This document shows, piece by piece, positions 36,548 through 48,800 of a stretch of 64,000 bases of DNA. Numbering within the stretch: position 1 is the first letter of the stretch; each line of letters begins with the position of its first letter. The position numbers were made by a program, and so were the translations under genes. The notes under the pieces were generated by a model, which saw only the letters and a program-made list of their open reading frames with translations, did not search any database and was not told the origin of the DNA. Where the stretch lies: assembly GCF_040712315.1 (NCBI RefSeq), contig NC_134017.1:29371273-29435272 (forward strand). The letters run 5' to 3'. Origin of the DNA: Castanea sativa. Its lineage: Eukaryota > Streptophyta > Magnoliopsida > Fagales > Fagaceae.

Positions 36548-37243
36548 CATTCTGATGAGAAAACATAAAAATGTGCTAATTTTAAGAAAAATGGATTTTG
36601 GGAAAGTAAAAAGAACTTTTATGAACAAAACTTTAAGACTCAAATTCTTTTTTAAAACTTGTTTTTTAGGGAAAGAAAAGGGCTTTCCAAAATTTTCAAG
36701 AAAGGTTTTTAAGAAAAAGGTGGTTCCATGGTTTAAATGAAAACCATAGTTTTTGTCCATATATCTTTTAAGGTTTAAAAAAGAAAAAGAAAAAAAGAGC
36801 TTAGTTGAAAAGGAATTTTGAAAGAATAAAGGGTTTAAAATTATAATCATTTTATTTTAGGGAAAAAGAATTTCCATGTCTTTTTGAAAAAAAAAAAAAC
36901 CTAAAACTTAGGTCAAAATTATTTTTTAAAAAGAAGGGTTTTTAAGAGGAAAGGGTTCCATGGTTTTTATTCGTTTTTGTGTAAAATGAAAAAAAAAAAA
37001 TCAAACTTAAGCTCTTTTTTTGTAAAAGGATTTTGAAATGGACATTGATTGGGGTTTTTAAAAACATACCCCTTTGGAAGTTATTTTGCTAAAAAGGAAC
37101 TCAAAAGAAAGTCACATTTTATTCCTTGAAAATATCAATTTTAGAAAAAGTGGATGGCTATTGGAGTCCATTTTTTATAATCTTTTAGAAAACACATTTT
37201 TAGAGGCTTGTTTACCCAAACTTCTCATTATTTGGTAATCTGG

Positions 37244-37282
37244 GGTTCATGGTGCTAGCTAGAGAGCTAGCACCATTGAACC
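37244..37282. repeat. near-perfect hairpin
   Basis: The arms 37244-37260 (ending GGTGCTAGCT) and 37265-37282 (AGCTAGCACC...) pair over 17 positions with one bulged base and a 4-base loop. Confidence 0.85.
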
Positions 37283-37414
37283 GTTGTACTCATGAGAATG
37301 ATAATAAGAAAAATAAATAGAACTTAAAGTTAAAAGAAATGAATTAAAAGCAATGAATAACATAATTTAGAGGACTTAAAGTATAACAACAAATTATGGG
37401 CAAGAACATAATGA

Positions 37415-37740
37415 CTAAAAATAAATGCAATTTATAAGCAAGAACATAATTTAAAGGACTTGAAAATAAAGGACATTTATAAGCAATAACATAATTTCAA
37501 AGACTTGAAAATAAAGGCAATTTATAAGCAATAACATAATTTAAAGGACTTGAAAATAAAGACAATTAATAAACAAGAACATAATTTAAAGGACATGAAA
37601 ATAAAGACAATTTATAAGCAAGAAGCCAAGAACATTATTTGAAGAAAATAAAGGCAATTTATAAGCAAGAACATAATTAAAAAAAGATATGAATATCAAG
37701 GCAATTTAAGCAAGAGCATAATTAACAAAGACATGATTTG
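37415..37740. repeat. 45-bp tandem repeat, about 7 copies
   Basis: The unit reads 'gcaatttataagcaagaaca' then 'taatttaaaggacttgaaaataaag', with copies increasingly decayed at both ends. It lies inside the LTR-like remnant. Confidence 0.85.
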
Positions 37741-38259
37741 AAACTTATTTGAAAATGAAATCTCCCTTAAATGAACCCTAAAACTTGTGAGATCCAAGCT
37801 TGTAGGCTCCCTCCCATGATGGAAATGGAAGTATCTGGACCCCCTCTTTGGAGTGATCCTATCCCAATTTTTGAAAGTATTCGCATGTTGTGCTTGGAAA
37901 AAAGTTTAAGATTCATTTAAGAAAAACCCACCTATCTTAAATCTCCACTTTCCTACTAAGATTGGTTGTGCGCAAGGTCATTCCATCACATGCCTTCTAG
38001 TTAGGAAGATGAAGGTTTACCACATTCATTTAAGAAACCCACCTATGTTAAATCTCTAGATGCCTTCTATTCCACCATAAAAAGAGAAGTAAAGAAAATG
38101 ATGTAGCTACGAACAAAGCTACTCATGTCTACAACAAGGCTTACCAAGCTTACCTAAGAGCTTTGGAGGTGTGAAAATGGTGAAAAAGAGGGTTGGAGTT
38201 TCAGCTTAAGTGAAAGGTTTTCTAAAGAAAAAGAGAGAGAAACTAAAACTAGAAAAATT

Positions 38260-38260
<1 letters not shown>

Positions 38261-38296
<36 letters not shown>
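38261..38296. repeat. (GA)n microsatellite
   Basis: About 18 GA dinucleotides, just on the transcript side of the minus-strand TATA box at 38350-38361. Confidence 0.9.
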
Positions 38297-38301
<5 letters not shown>

Positions 38302-39960
38302 GAGGATTTTTGGGATTTTTGTGCATGTTTTGTTGGTAGGAGGGGGGGATCTATTTATAGAGCGGGTGAGATGTCAACATCTCACCCAACCACACAAAGC
38401 ATCATGCGGCTGGGGATGAAATGTCAGCATTACCCAAAATGCCTTGATGCATACACAATTTCACTTTTCGTCTTTTTATTTTTTTTAAACCCTATTTTTT
38501 AGCTGATTTTTGGAGGCCTTACAGAGCTTAAGTTTCTTCAAACTTAGTGTCCATGGTAAGGTCTAGATGTCTAGTTTCCATAGTTCCTAACCTTGCATGA
38601 TGAGGAGCTATGGTTATCGAGATATTACGTCAAGAAGGGAGTTGATGCAGTGTATGAAATTTAATAGCATTGTTTTTGGAAAATTCATTTTTCCCAATTT
38701 AGGTAGATATCGCCAGCTCTTTTTATGGAAAGTAGATGACTCATCATAATTTAATCAAGTTTACACAGATGGCACTAGTTGTAGCTGGATTGATATAGAT
38801 TATTGCGTGAAAATGCCCCCAAAACAACTCTTTTGACTTGATTTTGGTATTTTCATGATATCTTATCTGTTTTAACTCCGATTTTGGCCTGTGAAATGTT
38901 GTTTCAAAGAGAATCTCATGATATTTAAGATGTTTTAAAATTTACCTTGATCAGACGGTGTATCAAAAAGTCAACATTTTGACTGCACCCGGTTAGGGTT
39001 TGATTAGCATTGGTCAAATTTTGCCAGAAATGACAATTTTGATTTTGGATTGTTTGCTCAGTCATCCAATTAGAAAATAGGATTTTTACTCATTGTTTCC
39101 AACTTTTGGTTCTCAAAATCATGGGTTTCACCCTTTTTTGAAATATAAATCACTATTTTGGCATGTTAATTGGGGCAAAAAAAAAGAAAAAAGAAGAAGA
39201 TATCGACACTAATTCATACGTAGGTTTTGTTAATATTCTTTTGACTCACAATTAACATCATTTTACTATCTATCATTTTGAACTTGTTATCTTAGCAATT
39301 GGAAAATTTTGTCTATTTATATTTACTGTTTACTATAATGTATGTAGAGGGGAGTAATCCATGGTTCTTACATACGACTATGTGGCCCCCTTAAACCCTG
39401 ACCCAAAAAAAGAAAAAGAAAAAAAAATGGTTCATTGTATCTTTTTTTTGTTGTTGTTGTTGATGAATTGGTTCATTGTGGGCGCCAGGGAAAGGGATAT
39501 AAGGGAGTCGCCGCCTTGTTGTATAGTTTAGGAACCATGAATATAGCATCCTTTCGAGGAAGGACCTTTGATTTTACTACCAGAGTTTGGGTTTGAAGTT
39601 TAGGTACGCTCTTGGGAAGGTGTTAGACACCCAAGATTGTCCAACGATAAGGTTGGCCTCCCATCATTGTATCCTATATATTAACCTTATTAAAAACTAT
39701 TTAAATACTTGTATTCTAGACTCACACACACACTAACATGCATCTAACAAACAACATGGTATCTTTAACTCTAAACACATACTTATTTATCTATCTAAAC
39801 AAAAGGGAGCCAAACATGTTGAAGAAACCCTAATACTCATCTAGCATATGAAAACCTCATCATACATCCAAAACAAAGCAGCAACTTAAACATGGCGGCA
39901 AGCATATTGTCAAACAAAAACATATAAAAAACAAAACGTTAACACATTAGAAATCCTAAT

Positions 39961-41355
39961 TGTTAAGATGTGTGCCCTTAAATCCTATTGTATGATGCTA
40001 TGTATGACATTATGTATGATTTAATTTTGTAATTAATAAAGTTGTTTTTATTATAATCTAAAGTAATGGTAACATGAATATTGGACATTATCATATAGTC
40101 CATGAGATGCATAGTATGTGATTTATGTGAAAAGTTACAGAAGATATAAATCACAAGTTCTTTGTAAACTCAGAATTATAGTTCGTAGTCGGTGATGAAA
40201 GTAGGCATTTCATCTGCGAAGACTATAACATATCAACTAAGATGATTTATCTTGATCATAGAAGTGGAGACTTCTAGTTGGTATGTTGGTATGTTTTAAG
40301 AGTTAAGACATATTGAACTGGACCGCTGTGAGATTTATTATTCTCCTAACGATTGTCAATTAAATAATAAATCTCACGACTTATATTTACATGAACTCTT
40401 AATCATGAGAGAATAATAGACCTGATCATGAAGTGTAGGTTGTTTTGATATATTAGGAGTGAGATCTAAAGTAATGGTCAAAACCTCATTATGTTGGGCA
40501 ACCACATTTAGTGTTGATGGAACATATATTTTCAAGATGAAATTCATAGTCTCTTAACGGAGATACAAAATATTCCATTGAAATAAGTTTAATGAGTTTG
40601 GTTATTCAGAGTGTTAGACCTAACCACTTTAGTAAGGAGTTACTTAAGTATATATTTATGAAATTGGATTTCATAAATATATGATGAATAACATAGAGGA
40701 TTAAACCAGGTACTCAAGGATAAGATGTAGTAATTTACAAAGTGGCAGTCTACATTCATGACTTTGTATTACTACGAATATTTTATGAAGGGGTTGCATG
40801 TATAATAAAGTCTTGGGATATAATTTATAAATAAGGCCTAGAGTGCAACTATATTTATATAGTGGTATTAAATATAGTTAATGGTAACTTTGGACTTGTC
40901 AAGAGTTAACAGAAAAGCCGAAAGCCCATTAGAGCTAGTGTCTTATTGGTCCCTTTTGATCCCACTCCAAGCCACATACTAAAGCCCAATTGGAAAGGCT
41001 CAAAAGGCTAGCCTAATTAGATAATCAATTATAAGGAGAGAAACATACAAAATTTTTTGTAAGAGAATATGAAATGGAGTGTATGTGAGTGTGAGACACT
41101 CTTTTTTTATTCTCCTTTTAAAAACTGATTGAGAGACCACACTTCTTGGGCATAAAGTGGAATTGGAGTGAAGATTAAAAGTGTTCCCAAGTGCTTCTAA
41201 TCTTAGTTTTGAAATCTCACCGCACCAAGGTACACTTTCTTGTTCTTGAATTCTGAAATTTGTATAGTACATGTTAACAATTTTGAATGAAGTAGATCTG
41301 TTAATTTTCCTCTGTGTATGTTTTGTATATGATACAAACATGTATTTAACCAACA
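39961..41355 (+). repeat. solo LTR (1395 bp)
   Basis: It runs from TGTTAAGATGTGTG to ACCAACA and is flanked by perfect CTAAT duplications (39956-39960, 41356-41360). It is the same family as 55932-57246, which lies in the opposite orientation. No internal sequence remains. Family is undetermined; the style suggests copia. Confidence 0.93.
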
Positions 41356-41979
41356 CTAATCATATATTTAAAAACCCTAACACAAATGCATGAACATTGC
41401 TAATGCATGATTTACCCTTTACTTACCTCTCAGCAGCACAACACCTATGGCATCAATGCATGAACATGTGGATGAATGGCATTAATCCTAATCTAAACCC
41501 TAATCTACACATGTGATAACAAACAAACACGTTAAGAGGTACACAGACGGTTATGGAAACATGTGAAAGCAGAATCAAAACAAATAAAAGATTAGGGTTT
41601 CTGGGTAATGGCATCATGTACACTAGAACAGGTCTACATACACATGAGTTCAGCCTGCGTGTGCAAGCTAGATCATGCATACGCAGATCCTTACCCAGAA
41701 AACTTAATTAACACAAAAACAGAGCAGAAGCCAAAAAAAAAAAAAAAAAAAGCATAAAATCTAGCAACCTAACATGCTTAAAGATATAAAGAAAACCTAA
41801 AACTAACCTAAACAAACGTGTGTAACATAAACTGAACAAAAGAAGCAGATCAAAACAAAGATTAAGGTAGAAAAGAAAAAGAAAAGTTTTAAAGCATACC
41901 TTAAAGCAAAAGCTCTTTGATTTTTGACTGTTCCCCTCAATCAAATCTATCACAATTCAATAAAATAGTGATTAGTAAT

Positions 41980-42602
41980 TGATGGTGAACTAAAAAAATT
42001 GAACCAACTCCAATTCGTCTATAAGAGGCGTCCAGAGCAGAAAGGACATCCCACATTAGAAGGTCGTTTATAGCAGGACAACTATCCATGGTAATGAGGG
42101 TCATCCATCAGGATGGATCCTGGACGACCCCCTAACACTTAGGAAATTCCCAAGTGTGGATTTGCCTACAAGAGCTGGCAGTGGAACCACATACTATTGT
42201 TCTAAGGCATAAGTGAGATCTAGGTTCATTGCTACAACTGCTTATTAAGTACTTAACTTCCAATGACAGTTATACAAAAAGATGTAACTTCTATGGCAGT
42301 TGTGGAAGTTATCCTTGAACCCTCTAACCTCCTAAAATACAAGGGAAGTTACAAATCTAATAACCGTTTCTGGGGTGCACTATATAAACACTCATTCAAA
42401 CCAGATAAAGGTACATTTTCAATTCCTGAAAAGTTGGAACTCTAGAACTTAAGAGAGAAACTAACTTTGGCATCGGAGGGTTCTTGGTCGATCGGCCCCG
42501 GTCACCTTTGATAATTTGTTCTTTCATTTTCAGGCCTTCAAAACAGTAGCCAGCCCTTTGAAGCCCATAGCATCCAGTCTACTAATTTTCTTCGCATCAT
42601 CA
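41980..42602 (+). repeat. 5' LTR of the 41980 gypsy element
   Basis: It opens TGATGGTGAAC and ends TTCGCATCATCA. A TATA box (actatataaacac) is at 42380-42391. It is related to the LTR at 371-1023. Confidence 0.95.
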
Positions 42603-42604
42603 GT

Positions 42605-42622
42605 TGGCGCTGTCTGTGGAGA
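42605..42622 (+). other. primer-binding site (TGGCGC type)
   Basis: TGGCGCTGTCTGTGGAGA follows the LTR after two bases. This form resembles the TGGCGCC-GTCTGTGGGG sites of Tat/Ogre elements, attributed to tRNA-Arg or tRNA-Asp. I cannot decide which tRNA from the sequence alone. Confidence 0.75.
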
Positions 42623-42673
42623 ATTTCGATTACTTGCATTTTGACAATTCACCTTTCCCCGACAAAAGGCTAT

Positions 42674-44113
42674 ATGGTTTGGACAAGATTAAGGGCTACC
42701 AGCCCAGGCCACCAGGAGAGTAGGGATGCTTCTAGTAATCCCCACCGTGATCGTCAGTTAGCACCTGTCATGCAACCGCCTGCCATTCAACATATACAGT
42801 CCACGGCTGCCACCATGGCGGAACTAACCTGTCAGAACCAAGAGTTGACTAGGGAGATTAGTCTAAGGAGGCAACACCATGAAAGACATGTGGAAGGGCA
42901 AGCCTAGAGTCAAGAAGGTAGAGGAGAAAATCCTGAGCCTGAGAACCAGTTAAGGGATACTGCTTCAAGAAGGGTGCCGCACTTGGAGAGGGAGATGGAC
43001 CAAATGAGGAAAGCTATGGATGAAATGTGGGAGAACATGAGAAGGGCGAACCTTGTAGATGATTTAGTTCACCGAATGGACTTTCCTTTCACGGCTTTTA
43101 TCAATAGTCATCCCTTACCCCTAAAGTTCAAGATGCCTTTCTTGGATTCATATGATGGAACGCGTGACTTGTGTGATCATATCGCCACCTTCAATACTAC
43201 CATGCACCTTCAGGGGGTTTCAAACAAGATTATGTGCAGGGCTTTCCCTACCACCCTCAAGGGGCCAGTGCGAGTGTGGTTCAGTAAGATACCCTTAAAC
43301 ATTTTGGGCTCATTTGAAGAATTGAGTAAGTTGTTCGTTAACAATTTTATCAGAGGACAACACCACAAGTGTTCCCCTTTCAGTCTGTTAACTATAGAAC
43401 AAGGGAAAAACGAGAGTTTGCGGTCCTTCATTACTCGGTTCAACAGAGAAGCCTTGACGATAGCCTTCCACAATGGAGTCAACTTTGATTTATTCATTCA
43501 TAAGCTTTAGGAGCAAGAGCCACAAACCATGGCTGAACTCATCCATTCAGCCCAAAATTTCATGAATGCGGAGGATGCGATCATAGATAAGAAGAGGAAG
43601 AGAGCAGAGCGTATGGAAGCAGATCTCCCGCGTCATCTTGAGTAGGGTCCTCGTCCAAAGAAGGCTCGAGTAGGAGAGAAAAAAGACAGAGATAGCAAGA
43701 AGGCGAGTTCTTCAGCAAGGAATCAACAATACGCTCCCTTGAATACGCCACTTGAGTAAGTGCTTATGCAAATCAAGGATGACCCGTCCTTGAAGTGGCC
43801 AGATAAAATGAAAAGAGATCCTAACAAGCTCAATAGGAACAAGTATTACCGCTTCCACAGAGATCATGGGCATGACATGGACGAGTGTTTTGATTTGAAG
43901 CAGCTAATAGAGAATCTCATCAGGCAAGGAAAGTTGATGAATTTTCTTAGACGAGACCACAAGGACGAGAAGTTGAAGGCAAAGGTTGAGGAGTCGTCAC
44001 GGCCCTTACTTGGAGAAATAAGAGTTATTATAGGAGGAACCTCAACAGGCCAGTCATCTAAGTCAAGGAAGACATACTTAAAGGTGGTGCAAAACGTCCA
44101 ACTATTTGGATGA
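42674..44113 (+). pseudogene. gag: Tat gypsy gag, broken
   Basis: The first ATG in frame is at 42674, about 50 bases after the primer site. A coiled-coil-like N-terminus (ELTCQNQELTREISLRRQ; EREMDQMRKAMDEMWENMR) is followed by the capsid domain at about 43075-43510 (DSYDGTRDLCDHIATF, FPTTLKGPVRVWFSKI, SLRSFITRFNREAL). A zinc-knuckle-like relic, YYRFHRDHGHDMDECFDLKQ (about 43847-43906), has the H-D-x-x-E-C pattern common in this lineage. In-frame TAG codons interrupt it at 42905, 43508, 43644 and 43757. Confidence 0.9.
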
Positions 44114-44159
44114 TCTCCAAGGACGAGGGGAGCTGACTAGCAAGCCATTATGTTCATAG

Positions 44160-47100
44160 ACGAGGAAGCTAAAAGAGTTCACCACCCACATGACAACGTG
44201 ATCGTCATTACTCTGCTCATTGCTGATTATACGACTAAAAGGGTGTTAGTAGACAATGGCAGCTCAGTGGACATCTTGTATTACCCCACCTTCCAACAAA
44301 TGAGGCTGGGACAAGATTAGCTCCGTCTAGTGAATTCGCCCTTGGTAGAATTTGGAGGGATGAAAGTGCAACCTGTGGGTACCATTACATTACTTGTGGT
44401 AGTCGGAGTGTACCCGTAAGAAATAACCAAAAAGGTAAACTTCCTTATTATTGATTGCTCATCATCATACAATGCCATCATTGGAAGACCGACTTTAAAT
44501 AGTTGGAAGGCAGTAACGTCTATCTACCATTTGTCTGTCAAGTTCCCGACTGAGTATGGAGTAGGTCAAGTACAAGGAGATGAATTAGCCGCTAGAGAAT
44601 GCTATTTAGCCATGTTGGCTATGGACAAGCACGTACAGATGAACATAGACGAGAGAAGGATTACAGCGGAGCCCATTGAATTACTAGAAGATATTCCTTT
44701 GGACAAGAACAAGCCTGAGAAGTTTACTAGAATTGGGGCGAGTATGGAAAAGAAGACAAAGCAGACCTTGGTCTAGTTTTTGAAGAAAAGCCTTGATGTG
44801 TTTGCATGGAGTCATGAGGACGTGCCAAGTATCGACCCAAGTGTCATTACCCATCATCTAAACGTGAATTCTTTCTCCAAGCCTGTATGTCAAAAGAAAA
44901 GAGTTTTTGTTCCTGAACGAGACAATGCCATCAAAGAAGAAGTCCAGAAGTTGATCACGGCAAATTTTATCCGGGAAATCTATTATCCAGACTGGTTGGC
45001 TAATGTTGTTATGGTTAAGAAGGCTAATGCTAATGGCAAGTTGAGGATGTGTGTGGACTTCAGTGATTTAAACAAGGCTTGCCCCAAGGATAGTTACCCG
45101 TTGCCACGCATTGACCAGCTGGTGGATTCGACAGTGGGTCATAAACTGCTAAGTTTCATGGACGCCTTTTCAGGCTACAATCAAATAAGGATGGACGAGG
45201 TGGATCAAGAGAAGACTTCCTTCATTACTAGCCAAGGGTTATTTTGCTACAAGGTAATGGCTTTTGGTTTAAAGAACATGGGGGCGACTTACCAAAGACT
45301 GGTTAACTAGATATTTCATCCACAAATTAGACAGAATGTGGAGGTTTACGTAGATGACATGCCGGTAAAGAGTTTGGACGAGGAGAAGCATCTGGACAAC
45401 CTTCAAGAAAATTTTGATACACTTAGGTGGTATAACATGAAGTTGAATCCAAGCAAGTGTACTTTTGGAGTTTCGTCAGGGAAGTTCCTGGGGTTCATGG
45501 TTTCACATTGAGGAATGAAGGTAAATCCCAACAAAATCCTGGCAATTCTAAATATGGAGCCACCGAAGAATATCAAAGAAGTCCAATCTCTCATCGAATG
45601 AGTTGCCGCCCTTAACAGGTTCGTCTCAAAAGCTACTGATAAGTGTTTACCATTCTTTAAGGTTCTCAAAAAGGCATTTAAGTGGACGGACGAGTGTCAG
45701 AAGGCCTTCCAAGACCTCAAGGCTTACCTCACCACAGCACCTTTGCTGAGCCAGTCCATACCTGGTGAAGAATTATATTTGCACTTGGCGATGTCCCCAC
45801 ATGCAGTGAGCTCGACATTGATTAGAGAAGAAAGGTGGATTCAGAAGCCAGTTTATTATACGAGCCGGACACTAAGAAGAGTGGAAGGACGATATCCAAT
45901 GATGGAGAAGCTAGCCTTTGCTTTGGTCACGGCTTTTAGGAAGTCAAGGCATTATTTTTTAGCTCATGTCAGGTACTAACCAGGGAGTGCGATAAAAGTA
46001 CAAGCATTGGCAGATTTCATTGCGGAGTTCACTCCCGGTTAGGACGAGCTAGACAAAGAGGTAGGGGCTCCAAGGTGGGTCATCAATGTTGATGGCTCAT
46101 CCACGTTATACGCAAGAGGGATTTGAGTCATACTAAAGTCCCCGGAGGGAGATAAGTTGGAATAAGTAGCCTGTCTACAATACCAAACCACTAACAACGA
46201 AGCTAAATATGAAACTCTCCTCAAAGGACTAGAGTTGACTAAGTCTTTAGGGACGGAGTCAGTAATAGTTAAAGGAGACTCTCAATTGGTTATTAATCAA
46301 GTGAATGGAATGTGTGAAGCTAAGGAGGATTGAATGAAGAAATATCTCAACAAAGTGAAGCGGCTAGTCCAGAAGTTTAAAGAAGCCAGTTTTGTTCAAC
46401 TCCCGAGGGAGAAAAACATGGAAGCAGATGCTTTGGTGAAAGCAGCTTCGACAGAAGGAATTATGGACGAGTATGACAAAATTCAATACATGCCGAGCAT
46501 AGACCTTCCAGAGATATAGCAGATAGGAGGGGGAAAAATTGGATGAGTCCAATAATATTCTATCTCAAGGATGGAAGGCTTCTAGAAGACAAGGATGAGG
46601 CTAGGAAGTTAAGGGTCAGGGCTGCCTAGTACGTCCTCATAGATGAAGTACTATATGTATTAGGAGAAGTCCATGAAGGAGCATGTGGGAATCACTCGGG
46701 AGAAAGATCACTAGTCCATATAGTCGTTCGTACAGGCTACTACTGGCCAACTATTCAAGCAGATGCAAAGGCTTATGTCAAGTTGTGTGACCCATGTCAA
46801 TGCTTTAGCAACATTCCTAAACAGCCCTCGGAGTACCTGACCCCAATGATGGCCTATGGCCCTTTGCGAAATGGGGACTGTATATCTTAGGTCTTTCCCC
46901 ACTAGGAACCAGACATATGAAATTTTTGGTAGTAGGGATTGACTACTTTACGAAGTGGGTGGAGGCCGAACCTTTAGTAAAAATTACTCAGCAAAATGTT
47001 AAAAACTTTGTTTGGAAGAACATTGTATGTAGGTTCGAGGTACTTAGGGTACTAGTATCTGATAATGGAAGATATTTTGACAATGCATATTTCAGAGACT

Positions 47101-47715
47101 TTTGTGAGCAATTTGGAATCAAGAATCACTATTCCTCACCCTCTCACCCACAGGCGAACGGACAAGCAGAAGTAGCAAACTGATCCTTGCTGAAAATCAT
47201 CAAGACTCGGCTCGAGGGGCAAAGGGGGTATGGCTAGATGAGTTGCCAGGTGTTCTTTGGGCTTACATGACGACTGTGAGGACCCCAACAGGAGAAACCC
47301 CTTTCAAGCTAGCCTACGGAAGTGAAGCAGTCATACCTGCAGAAGTTCATATGGCTAATCATTGAGTGATGAAGTACCAAGAGAAGGAAAATGAAGAACA
47401 ACTTCGTCTTGACCTCGATCTTATTGAAGAGGTAAGGATAGATGCAGAGTAAAGGACAGCAAGATATAAAAATCTTATGACTATGTAATACGATGCCATG
47501 GTAAAACCCAGGCGTTTCAGCATTGGGGACCTCGTCCTTAAAAGGGTAACCTTGGCAACTAGGAATCTGACTCATGGAAAACTAGGGCCTAATTGGGAAG
47601 GACCCTATAGGGTTATCAACTGCAAGAGGTAGGGGTCATACTACTTGGAAGCTTTAGACGGGCGGAAGCATGAACACCTTTGGAACGTTGAGCATTTGAG
47701 AAAGTACTATCAATG
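44160..47715 (+). pseudogene. pol: Tat gypsy pol: protease, RT, two RNase H domains, integrase
   Basis: The protease motif VLVDNGSSVDILY (about 44245) is the D-N-G-S variant of Tat/Athila elements. RT runs from about 44830 to 45530 ([35 protein letters not shown] near 45351). The RT-linked RNase H (45760-45975) reads LYLHLAMS then KPVYYTSRTL and EKLAFALVTA. A second, archaeal-type RNase H follows at 46070-46470: VINVDGSS, NNEAKYE, VKGDSQLVINQVNG, EADAL. Integrase has a zinc-binding remnant (GYYWP, CDPCQ; 46690-46805) and core motifs GIDYFTKWVEAEP (46935), VSDNGRYFDN and SHPQANGQAEVAN (47145). At least fifteen stops are present, mainly TAG. Confidence 0.93.
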
Positions 47716-48788
47716 AAGGGTGAGCTTGGATGAGAATTAACATGGATGAACATCATTGACGAAGTTGCAACTATGTGGTCTACTATTATTACATGTTACT
47801 ACTACTATTACGTGTTTTTAAGAAAAAATAAGTGCACTAGTTCCCAACTTTTGCACTGTCTATGGACAAATTTGTGAAGGACGAAGTCATGTACTTGTAT
47901 AAGTATTTTTATTTCCTAAGGCACTAGCTTCTAAGCGTGTGCCATATTTGTGGACGATGTTTATATCATAAATATGGTTTGGATTTTCAATGTATTTGAT
48001 GCATGAATCTAATCTCCATAATTTCACCCACAAGAAGGCTAAGGCCTAGGACGAACGAAAATCTCTGGACGTGGGGATGTAACATTTATAAGCTTTCCTC
48101 AAAATGAGGATAAAGCGAAGAAAAAATATGCTAAGGCATGCTCGTGTAGTCAACAGACGAAAAAATATATACTCGCCCAAAGGATGGAATTAAACCTTAA
48201 GCATGGACACCCAGGAAATGGACGAAGGAATGCATCCATGTAAAAATATATTTAAATATTTAAATCCATGGATAGACATACCCTGCCAAGGCAATCCAAC
48301 ATTCTGGATGAGTTGAATGCTAAAGACATCTTATCTAAAGACGGAGGTAAACCGTCCAGCCTATGGACGAGGAAAAGAATTGGTAAACCAGTCATTCATA
48401 GGATGAGCTATACTTGAAAAATTAAAGAATGGCAAACATGTTAGACATAAAAAGAAACGAGTGGATGGACCACTTCAAAACCAGTGTAACATGAATAGTG
48501 TAAGCAAGGGATGAACTCATCCATGAAACAACAATCAATAATGGATAAAAATAAACATTCATTCATCAAAATTTAAAGGGGTAGACGACTACTGTCCAAA
48601 AACCCTTATAAAGTAAAAGCCTAAAAAGGCAATTGTTTGGAAACTTGTCCAAAGTATTCTGGACGAGTGAAATGTACTTAAATAAATTTTAAATGGTCCA
48701 AAACAATGGACCTCATAAAAAAAAGAAGAGAAAAGAAGAAAGTAAACAGGTCAAATTTTTATACTTTTCTTGATGGATCCTCTCCGGT
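47716..48788. other. spacer between pol and antisense ORF
   Basis: About 1.1 kb of non-coding element DNA, rich in GGACGA/GACGAAG words (for example 47879, 48050, 48211, 48660). No gene is visible. It may include termination signals for both convergent transcripts. Confidence 0.6.
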
Positions 48789-48800
48789 CTTTGACTCGTC

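Larger units (their letters stand above)
35540..39200 (-). repeat. LTR-like remnant, probable minus orientation
   Basis: It replaces the RT sequence at 35540 with TGTGACGG. 35800-35850 ('gtggggaaaatgttagacactcc') resembles 39610-39640 ('gggaaggtgttagacaccc'), the U5-side signature of the Ogre-like LTR further right. The minus strand has a good TATA box, CTCTATAAATAG, at 38350-38361. The right limit is uncertain (38523 or about 39200). Simple and tandem repeats fill the middle, and the antiparallel ORFs at 36356-36850 are artefacts of poly-A/T. Confidence 0.5.

Noticed and set aside
36356..36850. Overlapping antiparallel ORFs of 164 and 105 residues
   Set aside because: Both are F/K-rich readings of poly-A/T-dominated sequence with no domain; the open frames follow from composition.
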